Positions 1-5,206 of a stretch of 6,939 nt of DNA are shown here, one piece after another; the first letter of the stretch is position 1, and each line of letters starts with the position of its first letter. Origin of the DNA: an uncultured Phenylobacterium sp. (lineage in GTDB: Bacteria > Pseudomonadota > Alphaproteobacteria > Caulobacterales > Caulobacteraceae); contig CAMFIW010000151.1 in assembly GCA_945952355.1 (NCBI GenBank), positions 1-6,939 of the forward strand, given 5' to 3'. The notes under the pieces were generated by a model, which was given only the letters and a program-made list of their open reading frames with translations, was not told where the DNA came from and searched no databases. Position numbers and translations under genes: made by a program.

Positions 1-275
1 TTCCAGATCAGCAGACGGATTTCGAGTTCCGGACGCGCCCGCGACAGTTCGATCAGGATGCGCCCCACCTCGTCCGGGTCGTCCCGCGTCTCTTCGCCGT
101 CCGGAAACAGCCGCGAGCGCGGGTCGAAGCTCCAGCCCAACAAGGTGATCGACCGGCGCGCCTTGCGCATGGCTTCGAAGACGGCGGTGAAATAGGCCTC
201 GGTGTCGACGATGAAAGCGGCGCGCCGGGCGCGAGCGACGCGCCAGCAGGTGTCGCCCGGGATCAAGACGCTCAT
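1..275 (-). CDS. Phospholipase D-like protein, N-terminal fragment (runs off the left edge)
   Basis: Reading the minus strand from the ATG at 275 gives 91 residues without a stop before the window edge. The start, MSVLIPGDTCWRVARA, is followed by an alpha/beta segment (residues 22-51: a VDTEAYF stretch, then a KARRSI..LGW.FDPR motif). An acidic loop (58-68) and a strand ending RLLIW follow. This is the N-terminal half-domain pattern of phospholipase D/cardiolipin synthase-like proteins, which lay an 'ARRSI.LLGW.FD' strand before the first HKD (HxKxxxxD) motif. The HKD motifs would lie outside the window, so catalytic competence cannot be judged, and the substrate (phospholipid or nucleic acid) is unknown. 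No strong Shine-Dalgarno is visible; a weak GGCGG lies just upstream. The terminator at 370-406 separates it from the upstream gene on the same strand, so it probably has its own promoter in 276-369. Family call fairly sure, exact function open. Confidence 0.75.
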   Translation of the reverse strand, partial: MSVLIPGDTCWRVARARRAAFIVDTEAYFTAVFEAMRKARRSITLLGWSFDPRSRLFPDGEETRDDPDEVGRILIELSRARPELEIRLLIW

Positions 276-347
276 ACGCTACCGCCAGGAGCCTTCGGCC
301 CCACACGGCCGACGCTGGAAGAAAGCCCATGGTCAAGGTCGGTTCCA

Positions 348-363
348 GGGCCGGATCCGGCCC
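348..363. repeat. 16-bp perfect palindrome
   Basis: GGGCCGGATCCGGCCC reads the same on both strands. It lies between the phospholipase D-like gene and the terminator of the small exported protein gene, in the region expected to carry the promoter of the former. It could be a regulator site or chance in GC-rich DNA. The sequence alone does not decide. Confidence 0.5.
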
Positions 364-369
364 GGGAAG

Positions 370-406
370 AAAAAAGCGGCGCGCCGGGGGCTTCCGGTCG
401 CGCCGC
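370..406 (-). terminator. Rho-independent terminator of the small exported protein gene
   Basis: On the minus strand a hairpin with perfect 8-bp outer arms (GCGGCGCG at 406-399 against CGCGCCGC at 383-376) continues, after a one-base bulge at 398, into a CCGG/CCGG inner stem closing a six-base loop. It is followed at once by six T residues (375-370). This is the classic intrinsic terminator layout. It sits 43 bases after the stop codon of the gene at 449-754 and upstream of the phospholipase D-like gene, so the two minus-strand genes are probably transcribed separately. Confidence 0.88.
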
Positions 407-448
407 AGGTGAGCCTCAAGGGCTGCGTAGAGGGGAGCCAGGGGAGGC

Positions 449-754
449 TCAGCCCTTGTAGGCTTGGCAGGGTCCGTTGAGTTCCTCGCTGCTCTTGCCG
501 GCGCGCTCCGCCCGGCGGGCGTCCTTCTTGCCGCGGGCTTCTTCCTCGGAGCCGCGCTGCACGACGAACAGGTCGCGGCTGCGCGCCTCCGTCTTCAGAT
601 AGGCGTCGAGGGCGGAGGTGTCGGCGGCGAGGCCGACGGCCAGGCCGCGACAGCGGCTGGCCTTGAGATAGTCGAGGTCGGTAGCGCGATCAGCGGCGAC
701 GGCGGAGCCGGCGGTCAGGACGGCGGCGGCGATCGCGAGGGGGGCGAGGCGCAT
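449..754 (-). CDS. Small exported protein of unknown function
   Basis: The product is 101 residues. Residues 1-20 form a standard Sec signal peptide: a single Arg, a hydrophobic Leu/Ala core, and an AVA-A cleavage site at about 20/21. The mature part of about 80 residues holds exactly two cysteines (C35 and C96), which could form a disulfide in the periplasm. A charged Glu/Arg/Lys-rich segment (about 68-90: GSEEEARGKKDARRAERAGK) is probably helical. I do not recognise a named family. The gene is supported by a good ribosome binding site (GGGAGA, 762-767, 7 bases before the ATG), the signal peptide and the intrinsic terminator 43 bases downstream. It is the first gene of a divergent pair with the thioesterase gene and appears monocistronic. 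An open frame on the opposite strand (464-859) has none of these supports. Real gene: confident. Function: unknown. Confidence 0.85.
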   Translation of the reverse strand: MRLAPLAIAAAVLTAGSAVAADRATDLDYLKASRCRGLAVGLAADTSALDAYLKTEARSRDLFVVQRGSEEEARGKKDARRAERAGKSSEELNGPCQAYKG

Positions 755-761
755 TGCGTGT

Positions 762-767
762 TCTCCC
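762..767 (-). promoter_or_regulatory. Ribosome binding site of the small exported protein gene
   Basis: GGGAGA on the minus strand lies 7 bases before the ATG at 754. This strong Shine-Dalgarno match fixes the start and supports the minus strand as the coding one here. Confidence 0.75.
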
Positions 768-808
768 GTGAACTGGAACGGCCGGGAAAATGCTCGCGAA
801 ATCTCAGG

Positions 809-836
809 TTTCCAAATGAATATTTGGATATATACT
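809..836 (+). promoter_or_regulatory. Candidate promoter for the thioesterase-DUF1289-hisC unit
   Basis: A -10-like TATACT (831-836, five of six consensus bases) lies 16 bases after a weak -35-like TTTCCA (809-814, four of six). It sits in a strikingly AT-rich patch (about 811-850) within otherwise GC-rich DNA, upstream of the gene starting at 902. The spacer is filled by the inverted repeat at 811-828, which fits a repressed promoter. The Caulobacter housekeeping consensus is not clearly matched. A minus-strand promoter for the small exported protein gene must also lie in 755-901, but I could not place it. Confidence 0.35.
811..828. repeat. Inverted repeat, possible operator (TCCAAAT-GAAT-ATTTGGA)
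   Basis: Perfect 7-bp arms, 811-817 and 822-828, surround the 4-base spacer GAAT. The site lies in the AT-rich control region between two divergent genes and overlaps the candidate promoter from -35 to just before -10. Such a position and symmetry suit a dimeric helix-turn-helix regulator. No regulator gene is in the window, and the site is not one I recognise. Confidence 0.55.
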
Positions 837-901
837 GTATTGTAATGTTGAATAGCTGAGCGAGTGCTAGATGATTACTCGGACGACATAAACAGCTTGT
901 A

Positions 902-1360
902 ATGATCCCATTGACCCGCCACATCGCCCGCATGGCCAAGCCCCCTCAGCTCGACAAGGACGGCGTCAACGCGCTGCTGATGAAGGCCTTCCCCCAGGCG
1001 CGGCCGGAGGACCTGGCCCTGGCGCACGAGGTCGAACCAGGCCGCGTGCTGGTGATCCGGCCCTATCCGGGCGACGGCGCCCTGCGTCCCGGCGGTGTGA
1101 TCTCCGGCCCGAACCTGATGTCGATCGCCGACACCGCCGCCTACGCCCTGGTCCTGGCCCACATCGGCGAGCAGCTGATGGCGGTGACGAGCTCACTGAC
1201 CATGAACTTCCTGCGCGGCGCGGTCCCCGGCGACATCCATGCCGAGGCGACCATGCTGCGCCTGGGACGCCGCATCGCGGTCTGCGACGTGCGGATCTGG
1301 ACCGAGAGCCCGGAGCGGCTGGCGGCCCAGGCCACGGTGACCTACGCTATCCCGTCATGA
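902..1360 (+). CDS. PaaI-type hotdog-fold thioesterase
   Basis: The product is 152 residues from the ATG at 902, or 142 from the ATG at 932 (MAKPPQLDKDG). Neither start has a clear Shine-Dalgarno. The second may be the true one, because family members usually begin close to this helix. The core is a single hotdog domain: the central helix motif GPNLMSIADTAAYALVL (residues 69-85) is the counterpart of the PaaI 'GG..FsLAD.A' motif, with D77 as the likely catalytic acid. It is followed by the strand pattern AVTSSLTMNFLRGA..GDIHAEA (94-116) that is diagnostic for PaaI/YbgC-like acyl-CoA thioesterases. The expected activity is hydrolysis of an acyl- or aryl-CoA in the cytoplasm; the substrate cannot be read from sequence. 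Its stop overlaps the next start (ATGA), so translation of the DUF1289 protein is probably coupled to it. Confidence 0.85.
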   Translation: MIPLTRHIARMAKPPQLDKDGVNALLMKAFPQARPEDLALAHEVEPGRVLVIRPYPGDGALRPGGVISGPNLMSIADTAAYALVLAHIGEQLMAVTSSLTMNFLRGAVPGDIHAEATMLRLGRRIAVCDVRIWTESPERLAAQATVTYAIPS

Positions 1361-1578
1361 GCGCCCTGCCCGACCGTCCGCCTCCGCCCATCAAGACGCC
1401 TTGCGTCAAGGTCTGCGTGGTCGACGGCGAGAGCGGTCTGTGTATGGGCTGCTATCGCAAGCTCAACGAAGTGGCCGGCTGGGCGCGGATGACCGACACT
1501 GAGCGCGACGGGATCCTGGCCGAGCTGCCGGGGCGCCGCACCCTCATCCGCCCCGAAAAGCTGGCGATGTTCCGATAG
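1357..1578 (+). CDS. DUF1289 four-cysteine small protein
   Basis: This 73-residue protein has the DUF1289 signature PCVKVCVVDGESGLCMGCYR (residues 15-34), in which C16, C20, C29 and C32 are spaced CX3C-X8-CX2C. This suggests a bound metal, probably zinc. A helical GWARMTD.ER segment (41-50) follows, as is usual in the family. The length is typical. The function of DUF1289 proteins is not established. The start overlaps the thioesterase stop by four bases (ATGA), and hisC begins three bases after its stop, so it sits in the middle of a tightly coupled set. The Pro-rich N-terminus (PDRPPPPIKTP) is normal for the family. Identification is confident; role unknown. Confidence 0.9.
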   Translation: MSALPDRPPPPIKTPCVKVCVVDGESGLCMGCYRKLNEVAGWARMTDTERDGILAELPGRRTLIRPEKLAMFR

Positions 1579-1581
1579 GCG

Positions 1582-2643
1582 ATGAGCCGCTTCTGGAGCC
1601 CGCTGACCCACGGCCTGAAGCCGTATGTGCCGGGCGAACAGCCGCGCCTGCCCGACCTGGTGAAACTCAACACCAACGAGAGCCCGATGGGCCCCTCGCC
1701 CCGCGCGCTGGAGGCGATCCGCGCCGAGACTAACGAGAGCCTGCGGCTCTATCCCGATCCGCAGTCGACCGTCCTTCGACAGGCCCTCGCCGCCTATCAC
1801 GGCGTCGCGGTCGAGCAGGTTTTCGTCGGCAACGGCTCCGACGAGGTGCTGGCTCACGCCTTCGCGGCCCTCCTGAACCAAGACGGCCCCCTGCTGTTCC
1901 CGGACGTCACCTACAGCTTCTACCCGGTGTACTGCCGCCTGTTCGGCATCGCCTTCGAGACCGTGCCGCTTGACGAGGGCCTTCGTGTGCGGATCGCCGA
2001 CTACCGTCGCCCCTGTGGCGCGGTCATCGTGGCCAATCCCAACGCCCCGACGGGCGTCGCGCTCGGCCGCGCCGAGATCGCGGCCCTGGCCGCCGAGCAC
2101 GTCGAAACGCCGGTTGTGATCGACGAAGCCTATGTGGACTTCGGCGCCGAGACCGCCATTCCCCTGATCGGCGATCACCCCAACCTGCTGGTCGTCCGCA
2201 CCTTTTCCAAGTCCCGCGCGCTCGCAGGCCTGCGCGTCGGCTACGCTATCGGCGATGCGGCCCTCATCGAGGGCCTGACCCGAGTGAAGGACAGCTTCAA
2301 CTCCTATCCCCTCGGCCGCACGGCCCAGGCCGGCGCCGTCGCCTCGATCACCGACGAGGCCCACTTCCAGGCCGGGCTCGCCGCGATCGCCGGCTGGCGC
2401 GCGCGACTGTCGGATGGCTTGGCCGCACACGGCTTCGAGGCGCCGCGCTCATCCGCCAATTTCGTGTTCGCGCGCCATCCCGGCCACGACGCCGCTGGCC
2501 TGGCGGCAGCGGTGCGGGAGCGCGGCGTGCTGGTCCGCCACTTCGCCGCCCCACGCGTCGACCAGCACCTGCGCATCACCGTGGGCGACGCCGCCCAGAT
2601 CGACCGCCTCTTCGCCGCCCTGGACGAGATCCTGGGGGCCTGA
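1582..2643 (+). CDS. hisC: Histidinol-phosphate aminotransferase
   Basis: The product is 353 residues, normal for the short bacterial HisC group of PLP-dependent fold-type I (class I/II) aminotransferases. Visible landmarks are [13 protein letters not shown] (28-40, substrate-side N-terminal motif), GNGSDEVL (83-90, PLP phosphate region), ANPNAPTG (151-158), DEAYVDF (181-187, PLP-contacting Asp and Tyr), [15 protein letters not shown] (207-221) with K210 as the Schiff-base lysine and R218 as a phosphate contact, and LRITVG (330-335) with R331 as the substrate carboxylate-binding arginine. It transfers an amino group from glutamate to imidazole acetol phosphate in histidine synthesis. Related enzymes also act on aromatic keto acids, so a role in Tyr/Phe synthesis is possible. 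The ATG lies three bases after the DUF1289 stop, so it is almost certainly co-transcribed. No other his genes are present. All catalytic residues are intact. Confidence 0.92.
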   Translation: MSRFWSPLTHGLKPYVPGEQPRLPDLVKLNTNESPMGPSPRALEAIRAETNESLRLYPDPQSTVLRQALAAYHGVAVEQVFVGNGSDEVLAHAFAALLNQDGPLLFPDVTYSFYPVYCRLFGIAFETVPLDEGLRVRIADYRRPCGAVIVANPNAPTGVALGRAEIAALAAEHVETPVVIDEAYVDFGAETAIPLIGDHPNLLVVRTFSKSRALAGLRVGYAIGDAALIEGLTRVKDSFNSYPLGRTAQAGAVASITDEAHFQAGLAAIAGWRARLSDGLAAHGFEAPRSSANFVFARHPGHDAAGLAAAVRERGVLVRHFAAPRVDQHLRITVGDAAQIDRLFAALDEILGA

Positions 2644-2697
2644 GTCCCCGATTCACCGGTTGCAAACCTCGCCCGCCCTAGTCTTGCCCGCTCAACA

Positions 2698-2730
2698 GGG
2701 CCGAGAACGGCCCGCAAGCGCCGAACGGCG
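2698..2730 (+). other. Two tandem hairpins in the leader of the protease gene
   Basis: GGGCCG-AGAA-CGGCCC (2698-2713) is a perfect 6-bp stem. Six bases later CGCC-GAAC-GGCG (about 2719-2730) forms a short second stem that runs into the G-rich Shine-Dalgarno (2727-2733) of the gene at 2741. There is no following T-run, so an intrinsic terminator for hisC is unlikely. An RNA structure that partly hides the ribosome site is possible. The intergenic region (2644-2740) shows only weak promoter-like elements (TTGCAA at 2660-2665). Confidence 0.4.
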
Positions 2731-2740
2731 GGGTGTCGAA

Positions 2741-3253
2741 ATGCTCAGACTGGCCGTCCTGGCCCTGGTCGGCGCGGTGTCCGCGGTAGGCGCGGCCCAG
2801 GCCGTGGCCACGCTCGGGAACGCGGGCCACGCCGCCGCGCTCTCGGCTCCGCAGACCGCCGCGGCCTCCACAGCGCCCGCCGCGGGCGACGCCGCCTCGA
2901 TCGCCAAGGCCAAGGATGGACATTATTGGGCCGAGGCCGACGTCAACGGCTCGCGCGTGCGCTTTCTCGTCGACACCGGCGCCAGCGCGGTCGCCCTGAC
3001 CCCGGCCGACGCCGAGCGTCTGGGCTTCCAGCCCTCGCGCCTCAACTACGCCTACAAGGTGATGACCGCCTCCGGCGAGGCCAAGGCCGCCGCCGTGAAG
3101 CTCTCCTCCATCTCGGTGGCCGGGACCCGGGTCGCCAATGTCGATGCCCTGGTGCTCGACAAGGGCCTCGATACCTCTCTGCTGGGCATGACCTATCTAG
3201 GCCGCCTCTCCAGCTTCGAGGCGACCCGCAGCGCGCTCATCCTGCGCCCGTGA
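2741..3253 (+). CDS. Exported or anchored retropepsin-like aspartic protease (TIGR02281-type)
   Basis: The product is 170 residues from the ATG at 2741, which follows a GGCGGGG ribosome site; the frame is open further upstream, but that part overlaps hisC. Residues 1-23 form an uncleaved anchor or signal peptide. An Ala/Pro/Thr-rich low-complexity linker (about 28-55) follows. The protease domain begins at GHYWAEADVNG (60-70) and carries the catalytic motif FLVDTGAS (75-82, D78) and the flap region (about 105-116, MTASGEA). It ends with DTSLLGMTYLGRLSSFE (144-160), typical of the single-domain bacterial clan AA group. Such enzymes act as dimers, one Asp per subunit, probably in the periplasm. 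Caulobacter PerP, which processes the polarity protein PodJ, belongs to this broad type; orthology is not claimed. The 3' end overlaps dusA, on the opposite strand, by 57 bases. The target is unknown. Confidence 0.88.
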   Translation: MLRLAVLALVGAVSAVGAAQAVATLGNAGHAAALSAPQTAAASTAPAAGDAASIAKAKDGHYWAEADVNGSRVRFLVDTGASAVALTPADAERLGFQPSRLNYAYKVMTASGEAKAAAVKLSSISVAGTRVANVDALVLDKGLDTSLLGMTYLGRLSSFEATRSALILRP

Positions 3254-4243
3254 CACCGCGGCCAGGGCCGCGTCGATCACTTCGAGCCCAGCCCCGGTCT
3301 TCACGCCCTCGACCGTGAGGATGCGCCGCCAGGTCCGCGCGCCCGGCACGCCGTGGAACAGGCCCAGCATATGCCGGGTCATGGCCGCGAGATGCACGCC
3401 GCGCTCCAGTTGGCGCGCCACATAGGGCCGATAGAGCTCGACCGCGGCGAACGGGTCGACGTCCTCGCCCGCCCCGAACAGCCTCCGGTCGACTTCGCCG
3501 AGGATCGAAGGGGTGTGATAGGCCGCCCGGCCCAGCATCACCCCGTCCATGCCCTGGGCCAGGTGGTCCTCCGCCGCGTCGAGTGAGGGCACGCCGCCAT
3601 TGATCGCGATGGTCAGCCCCGGCCGCTCGGCCTTCAGCCGCCAGACCAGCGGATAGTCCAGCGGCGGGATGTCCCGGTTCTCCTTCGGCGACAGACCCTT
3701 CAGCCAGGCCTTGCGGGCGTGGACGATGAAGGTCTTCACCCCCGCGGCGGCGCAGAGGTCCACCAGCCGGAACAGCGCCTCCTCCGGGTCCTGGTCGTCC
3801 ACCCCGATGCGGCACTTCACCGTCGCGGGCACGCTGACCGCCGCGCCGATCGCCGCCATGCATTCGGCCACCAGCTCCGGCTCGCGCATCAGGCAAGCCC
3901 CGAAGCGTCCCGACTGCACCCGGTCCGACGGGCATCCGACGTTCAGATTGATCTCGTCATAGCCGAGGTCGGCGCCGATCCGAGCGGCCGCCGCCAGGTC
4001 CGCCGGCTCCGACCCGCCCAGCTGCAGCGCCACCGGATGCTCCATGGCGTCATAGCCCAGCAGCCGCTCGCGATCGCCGTGCAGCACCGCCCCGGTCGTC
4101 ACCATCTCCGTATAGAGCAGCGCCCGCGACGACAGCGTCCGATGCAGCGCCCGGCAATGCCGATCCGTCCAGTCCATCATCGGAGCGACGGACAGGCGGC
4201 CCGCGGGGAGCTGGGGATCTGGGAGATCGGTGGGCGGGATCAT
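3197..4243 (-). CDS. dusA: tRNA-dihydrouridine synthase A
   Basis: The product is 348 residues from the ATG at 4243. This FMN enzyme reduces uridines 20/20a in the tRNA D-loop using NADPH. Visible: SVAPMMDWTDRHCR (18-31, the DusA-subfamily N-terminal motif at the barrel's FMN face), LQLGG (73-77), EINLNVGCPSDRVQSGRFGACLM (97-119) with C104 as the catalytic acid, TVKCRIGVDD (141-150), FIVHARKAWLKGLSPKENR (172-190), INGG (214-217, FMN phosphate) and the C-terminal helical RNA-binding domain from about 260 (TRHMLGLFHGVPGAR..RR). The length matches the family. No clear Shine-Dalgarno lies before the ATG. An in-frame GTG at 4291 would add 16 residues not expected of the family. The last 57 bases lie opposite the protease gene. 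It is divergent from the crotonase gene (171-base gap) and otherwise stands alone. Confidence 0.95.
   Translation of the reverse strand: MIPPTDLPDPQLPAGRLSVAPMMDWTDRHCRALHRTLSSRALLYTEMVTTGAVLHGDRERLLGYDAMEHPVALQLGGSEPADLAAAARIGADLGYDEINLNVGCPSDRVQSGRFGACLMREPELVAECMAAIGAAVSVPATVKCRIGVDDQDPEEALFRLVDLCAAAGVKTFIVHARKAWLKGLSPKENRDIPPLDYPLVWRLKAERPGLTIAINGGVPSLDAAEDHLAQGMDGVMLGRAAYHTPSILGEVDRRLFGAGEDVDPFAAVELYRPYVARQLERGVHLAAMTRHMLGLFHGVPGARTWRRILTVEGVKTGAGLEVIDAALAAVSRAQDERAAGRLEAGEAA
3257..3272. repeat. GC hairpin just after the protease stop, inside dusA
   Basis: CGCGGCC-AG-GGCCGCG (7-bp arms) begins three bases after the protease stop codon. It lies within the dusA coding region and lacks a T-run, so it is at best a pause or 3'-end-protecting element for the protease mRNA. 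It may be only a by-product of Ala codons in dusA. Confidence 0.3.
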
Positions 4244-4365
4244 GCCGGAGGCGGGCGTGGCGGATGAGGGCGCGGCTTCATGCGCCAGCACTCTATCATG
4301 CGCAATGGCCCACCGCCGAAACCTGGCGAAGGTGGCGCTCTGCGCAGGAACGGGCCAAGCTGCCG

Positions 4366-4387
4366 GCGCCCGCGGCAACGCGGGGCC
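4366..4387 (+). other. Stable stem-loop with GCAA tetraloop before the crotonase gene
   Basis: CCCGCG-GCAA-CGCGGG (4369-4384) is a perfect 6-bp stem closed by a GNRA-type tetraloop. Across a one-base bulge at 4368 it extends to GC (4366-4367) against GC (4385-4386), with G4365/C4387 as a possible extra pair. It ends about 12 bases before the Shine-Dalgarno at 4400. It could be a 5' mRNA structure that affects stability or translation. It is not followed by T residues on either strand, so it is not an intrinsic terminator. Confidence 0.45.
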
Positions 4388-4399
4388 AACAAGCGATCT

Positions 4400-4405
4400 G
4401 GGGAG
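4400..4405 (+). promoter_or_regulatory. Ribosome binding site that fixes the crotonase start
   Basis: GGGGAG lies 9 bases before the ATG at 4415. The frame is open back to an ATG at 4280, but this site and the family N-terminus (LREQRGAAAHLILNRP) choose 4415. Confidence 0.75.
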
Positions 4406-4414
4406 ATATTCGTC

Positions 4415-5164
4415 ATGACGGACCTGGTCCTGCGCGAGCAACGCGGTGCGGCGGCGCACCTGATCCTGAACCGTCCCGACAAGCTGAACTCCCTGAATGT
4501 CGAGGTGTTCAAGGCGCTCGACGATCATGTCCGGGCGATCGCCGCCGATCCGTCCGGCGTCGCCACCGTGGTGCTGCGCGGGGCCGGCCGCTGCTTCTCG
4601 GCCGGCCATGACTTGGGCGACATCGCCGCCGGCGAGAAGCTCCCGGAGCCCAACTTCCAGGGCAAGGTGATCGAGCGCCTGGCCAACCTGCCGTTGCCGG
4701 TGATCAGCGCGGTGCATGGTCACTGCTATACCGGCGCCCTCGAACTCGCCCTGGCCGGCGACCTGATCCTGGCCGCCGAGAGCGCCAAGTTCGCAGACAC
4801 CCACGCCAAGTGGGCGCTCACCCCCGTCTGGGGCCTCAGCCAGCGCCTGCCCCGCCGGATCGGCACGACCAAGGCCCGCGAGATGATGTTCACCTGCCGC
4901 GCCTATTCGGGGCGCGAGGCGGAAGCCATGAACCTCGCCAACGCCTGCTTCCTGGATGACGCCTTCGAGGCCGGGATCGACGCCTGGGTCGCCGAGATCG
5001 CCGCCAATTCCAGCTTCAGCCACGCGGCCAACAAGCGCCTGCTGGACATGACCGACGGCCTCACCCTGCCCTATGGCCTCGCGCACGAGATCCACCGCGG
5101 CGAAGGCCGGGGCCCGGACATGCAGGAGCGCATCGCCGCCTTCGCCGCCCGCAAGAAGGCCTGA
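4415..5164 (+). CDS. Enoyl-CoA hydratase/isomerase (crotonase) family protein
   Basis: The product is 249 residues, the size of a single crotonase domain. Landmarks: LNRPDKLNSLN (18-28), the first oxyanion-hole segment CFSAGHDL (60-67), the second HGHCYTGALELALAGD (101-116) with G107 and E110, and FADTHAKWALTPVWGLSQRLPRRIG (126-150). E110 matches the first catalytic Glu of mitochondrial hydratase (Glu144). The place of the second (Glu164) is held by H130. The fold and CoA/oxyanion machinery are intact, but classical hydration, which uses both glutamates, is doubtful. Isomerase, hydrolase or other crotonase chemistry is possible, so no gene symbol is given. The neighbours do not name a substrate: dusA diverges upstream, and uxaC follows after 88 bases with its own operator-like site. 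A short Lys-rich C-terminus (AARKKA) ends the protein. Confidence 0.88.
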   Translation: MTDLVLREQRGAAAHLILNRPDKLNSLNVEVFKALDDHVRAIAADPSGVATVVLRGAGRCFSAGHDLGDIAAGEKLPEPNFQGKVIERLANLPLPVISAVHGHCYTGALELALAGDLILAAESAKFADTHAKWALTPVWGLSQRLPRRIGTTKAREMMFTCRAYSGREAEAMNLANACFLDDAFEAGIDAWVAEIAANSSFSHAANKRLLDMTDGLTLPYGLAHEIHRGEGRGPDMQERIAAFAARKKA

Positions 5165-5206
5165 CGCCAGCGTCGCGGCGACCCGCAAGGACTGGATTCT
5201 GGACCA

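Noticed and set aside
331..336. TTGACC on the minus strand as a -35 element for the phospholipase D-like gene
   Set aside because: No matching -10 element at suitable spacing, either by the general sigma-70 consensus or by the Caulobacter-type consensus.
202..480. Plus-strand open frame of 92 Arg-rich residues at the left end
   Set aside because: It crosses the start of the phospholipase D-like gene, the terminator and the end of the exported protein gene. Its Arg/Gly/Pro-rich sequence looks like non-coding translation.
464..859. Plus-strand open frame of 131 residues opposite the small exported protein
   Set aside because: No ribosome site or domain, and Gly/Ala-rich composition. The opposite strand has a signal peptide, Shine-Dalgarno and terminator.
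861..881. CGAGT...ACTCG inverted repeat (5-bp arms, 11-base spacer) before the thioesterase
   Set aside because: Short arms and a long spacer; expected by chance and not clearly placed relative to a promoter.
1342..2430. Long minus-strand open frame (362 residues) opposite hisC
   Set aside because: It lies fully antisense to hisC, has no recognisable domain and a Gly/Arg/Ala/Val-rich composition typical of antisense frames in GC-rich genes.
2414..2740. 109-residue N-terminal extension of the aspartic protease
   Set aside because: It overlaps the hisC 3' end in another frame and would bury the export segment. The ATG at 2741 has a ribosome site and a proper N-terminal hydrophobic segment.
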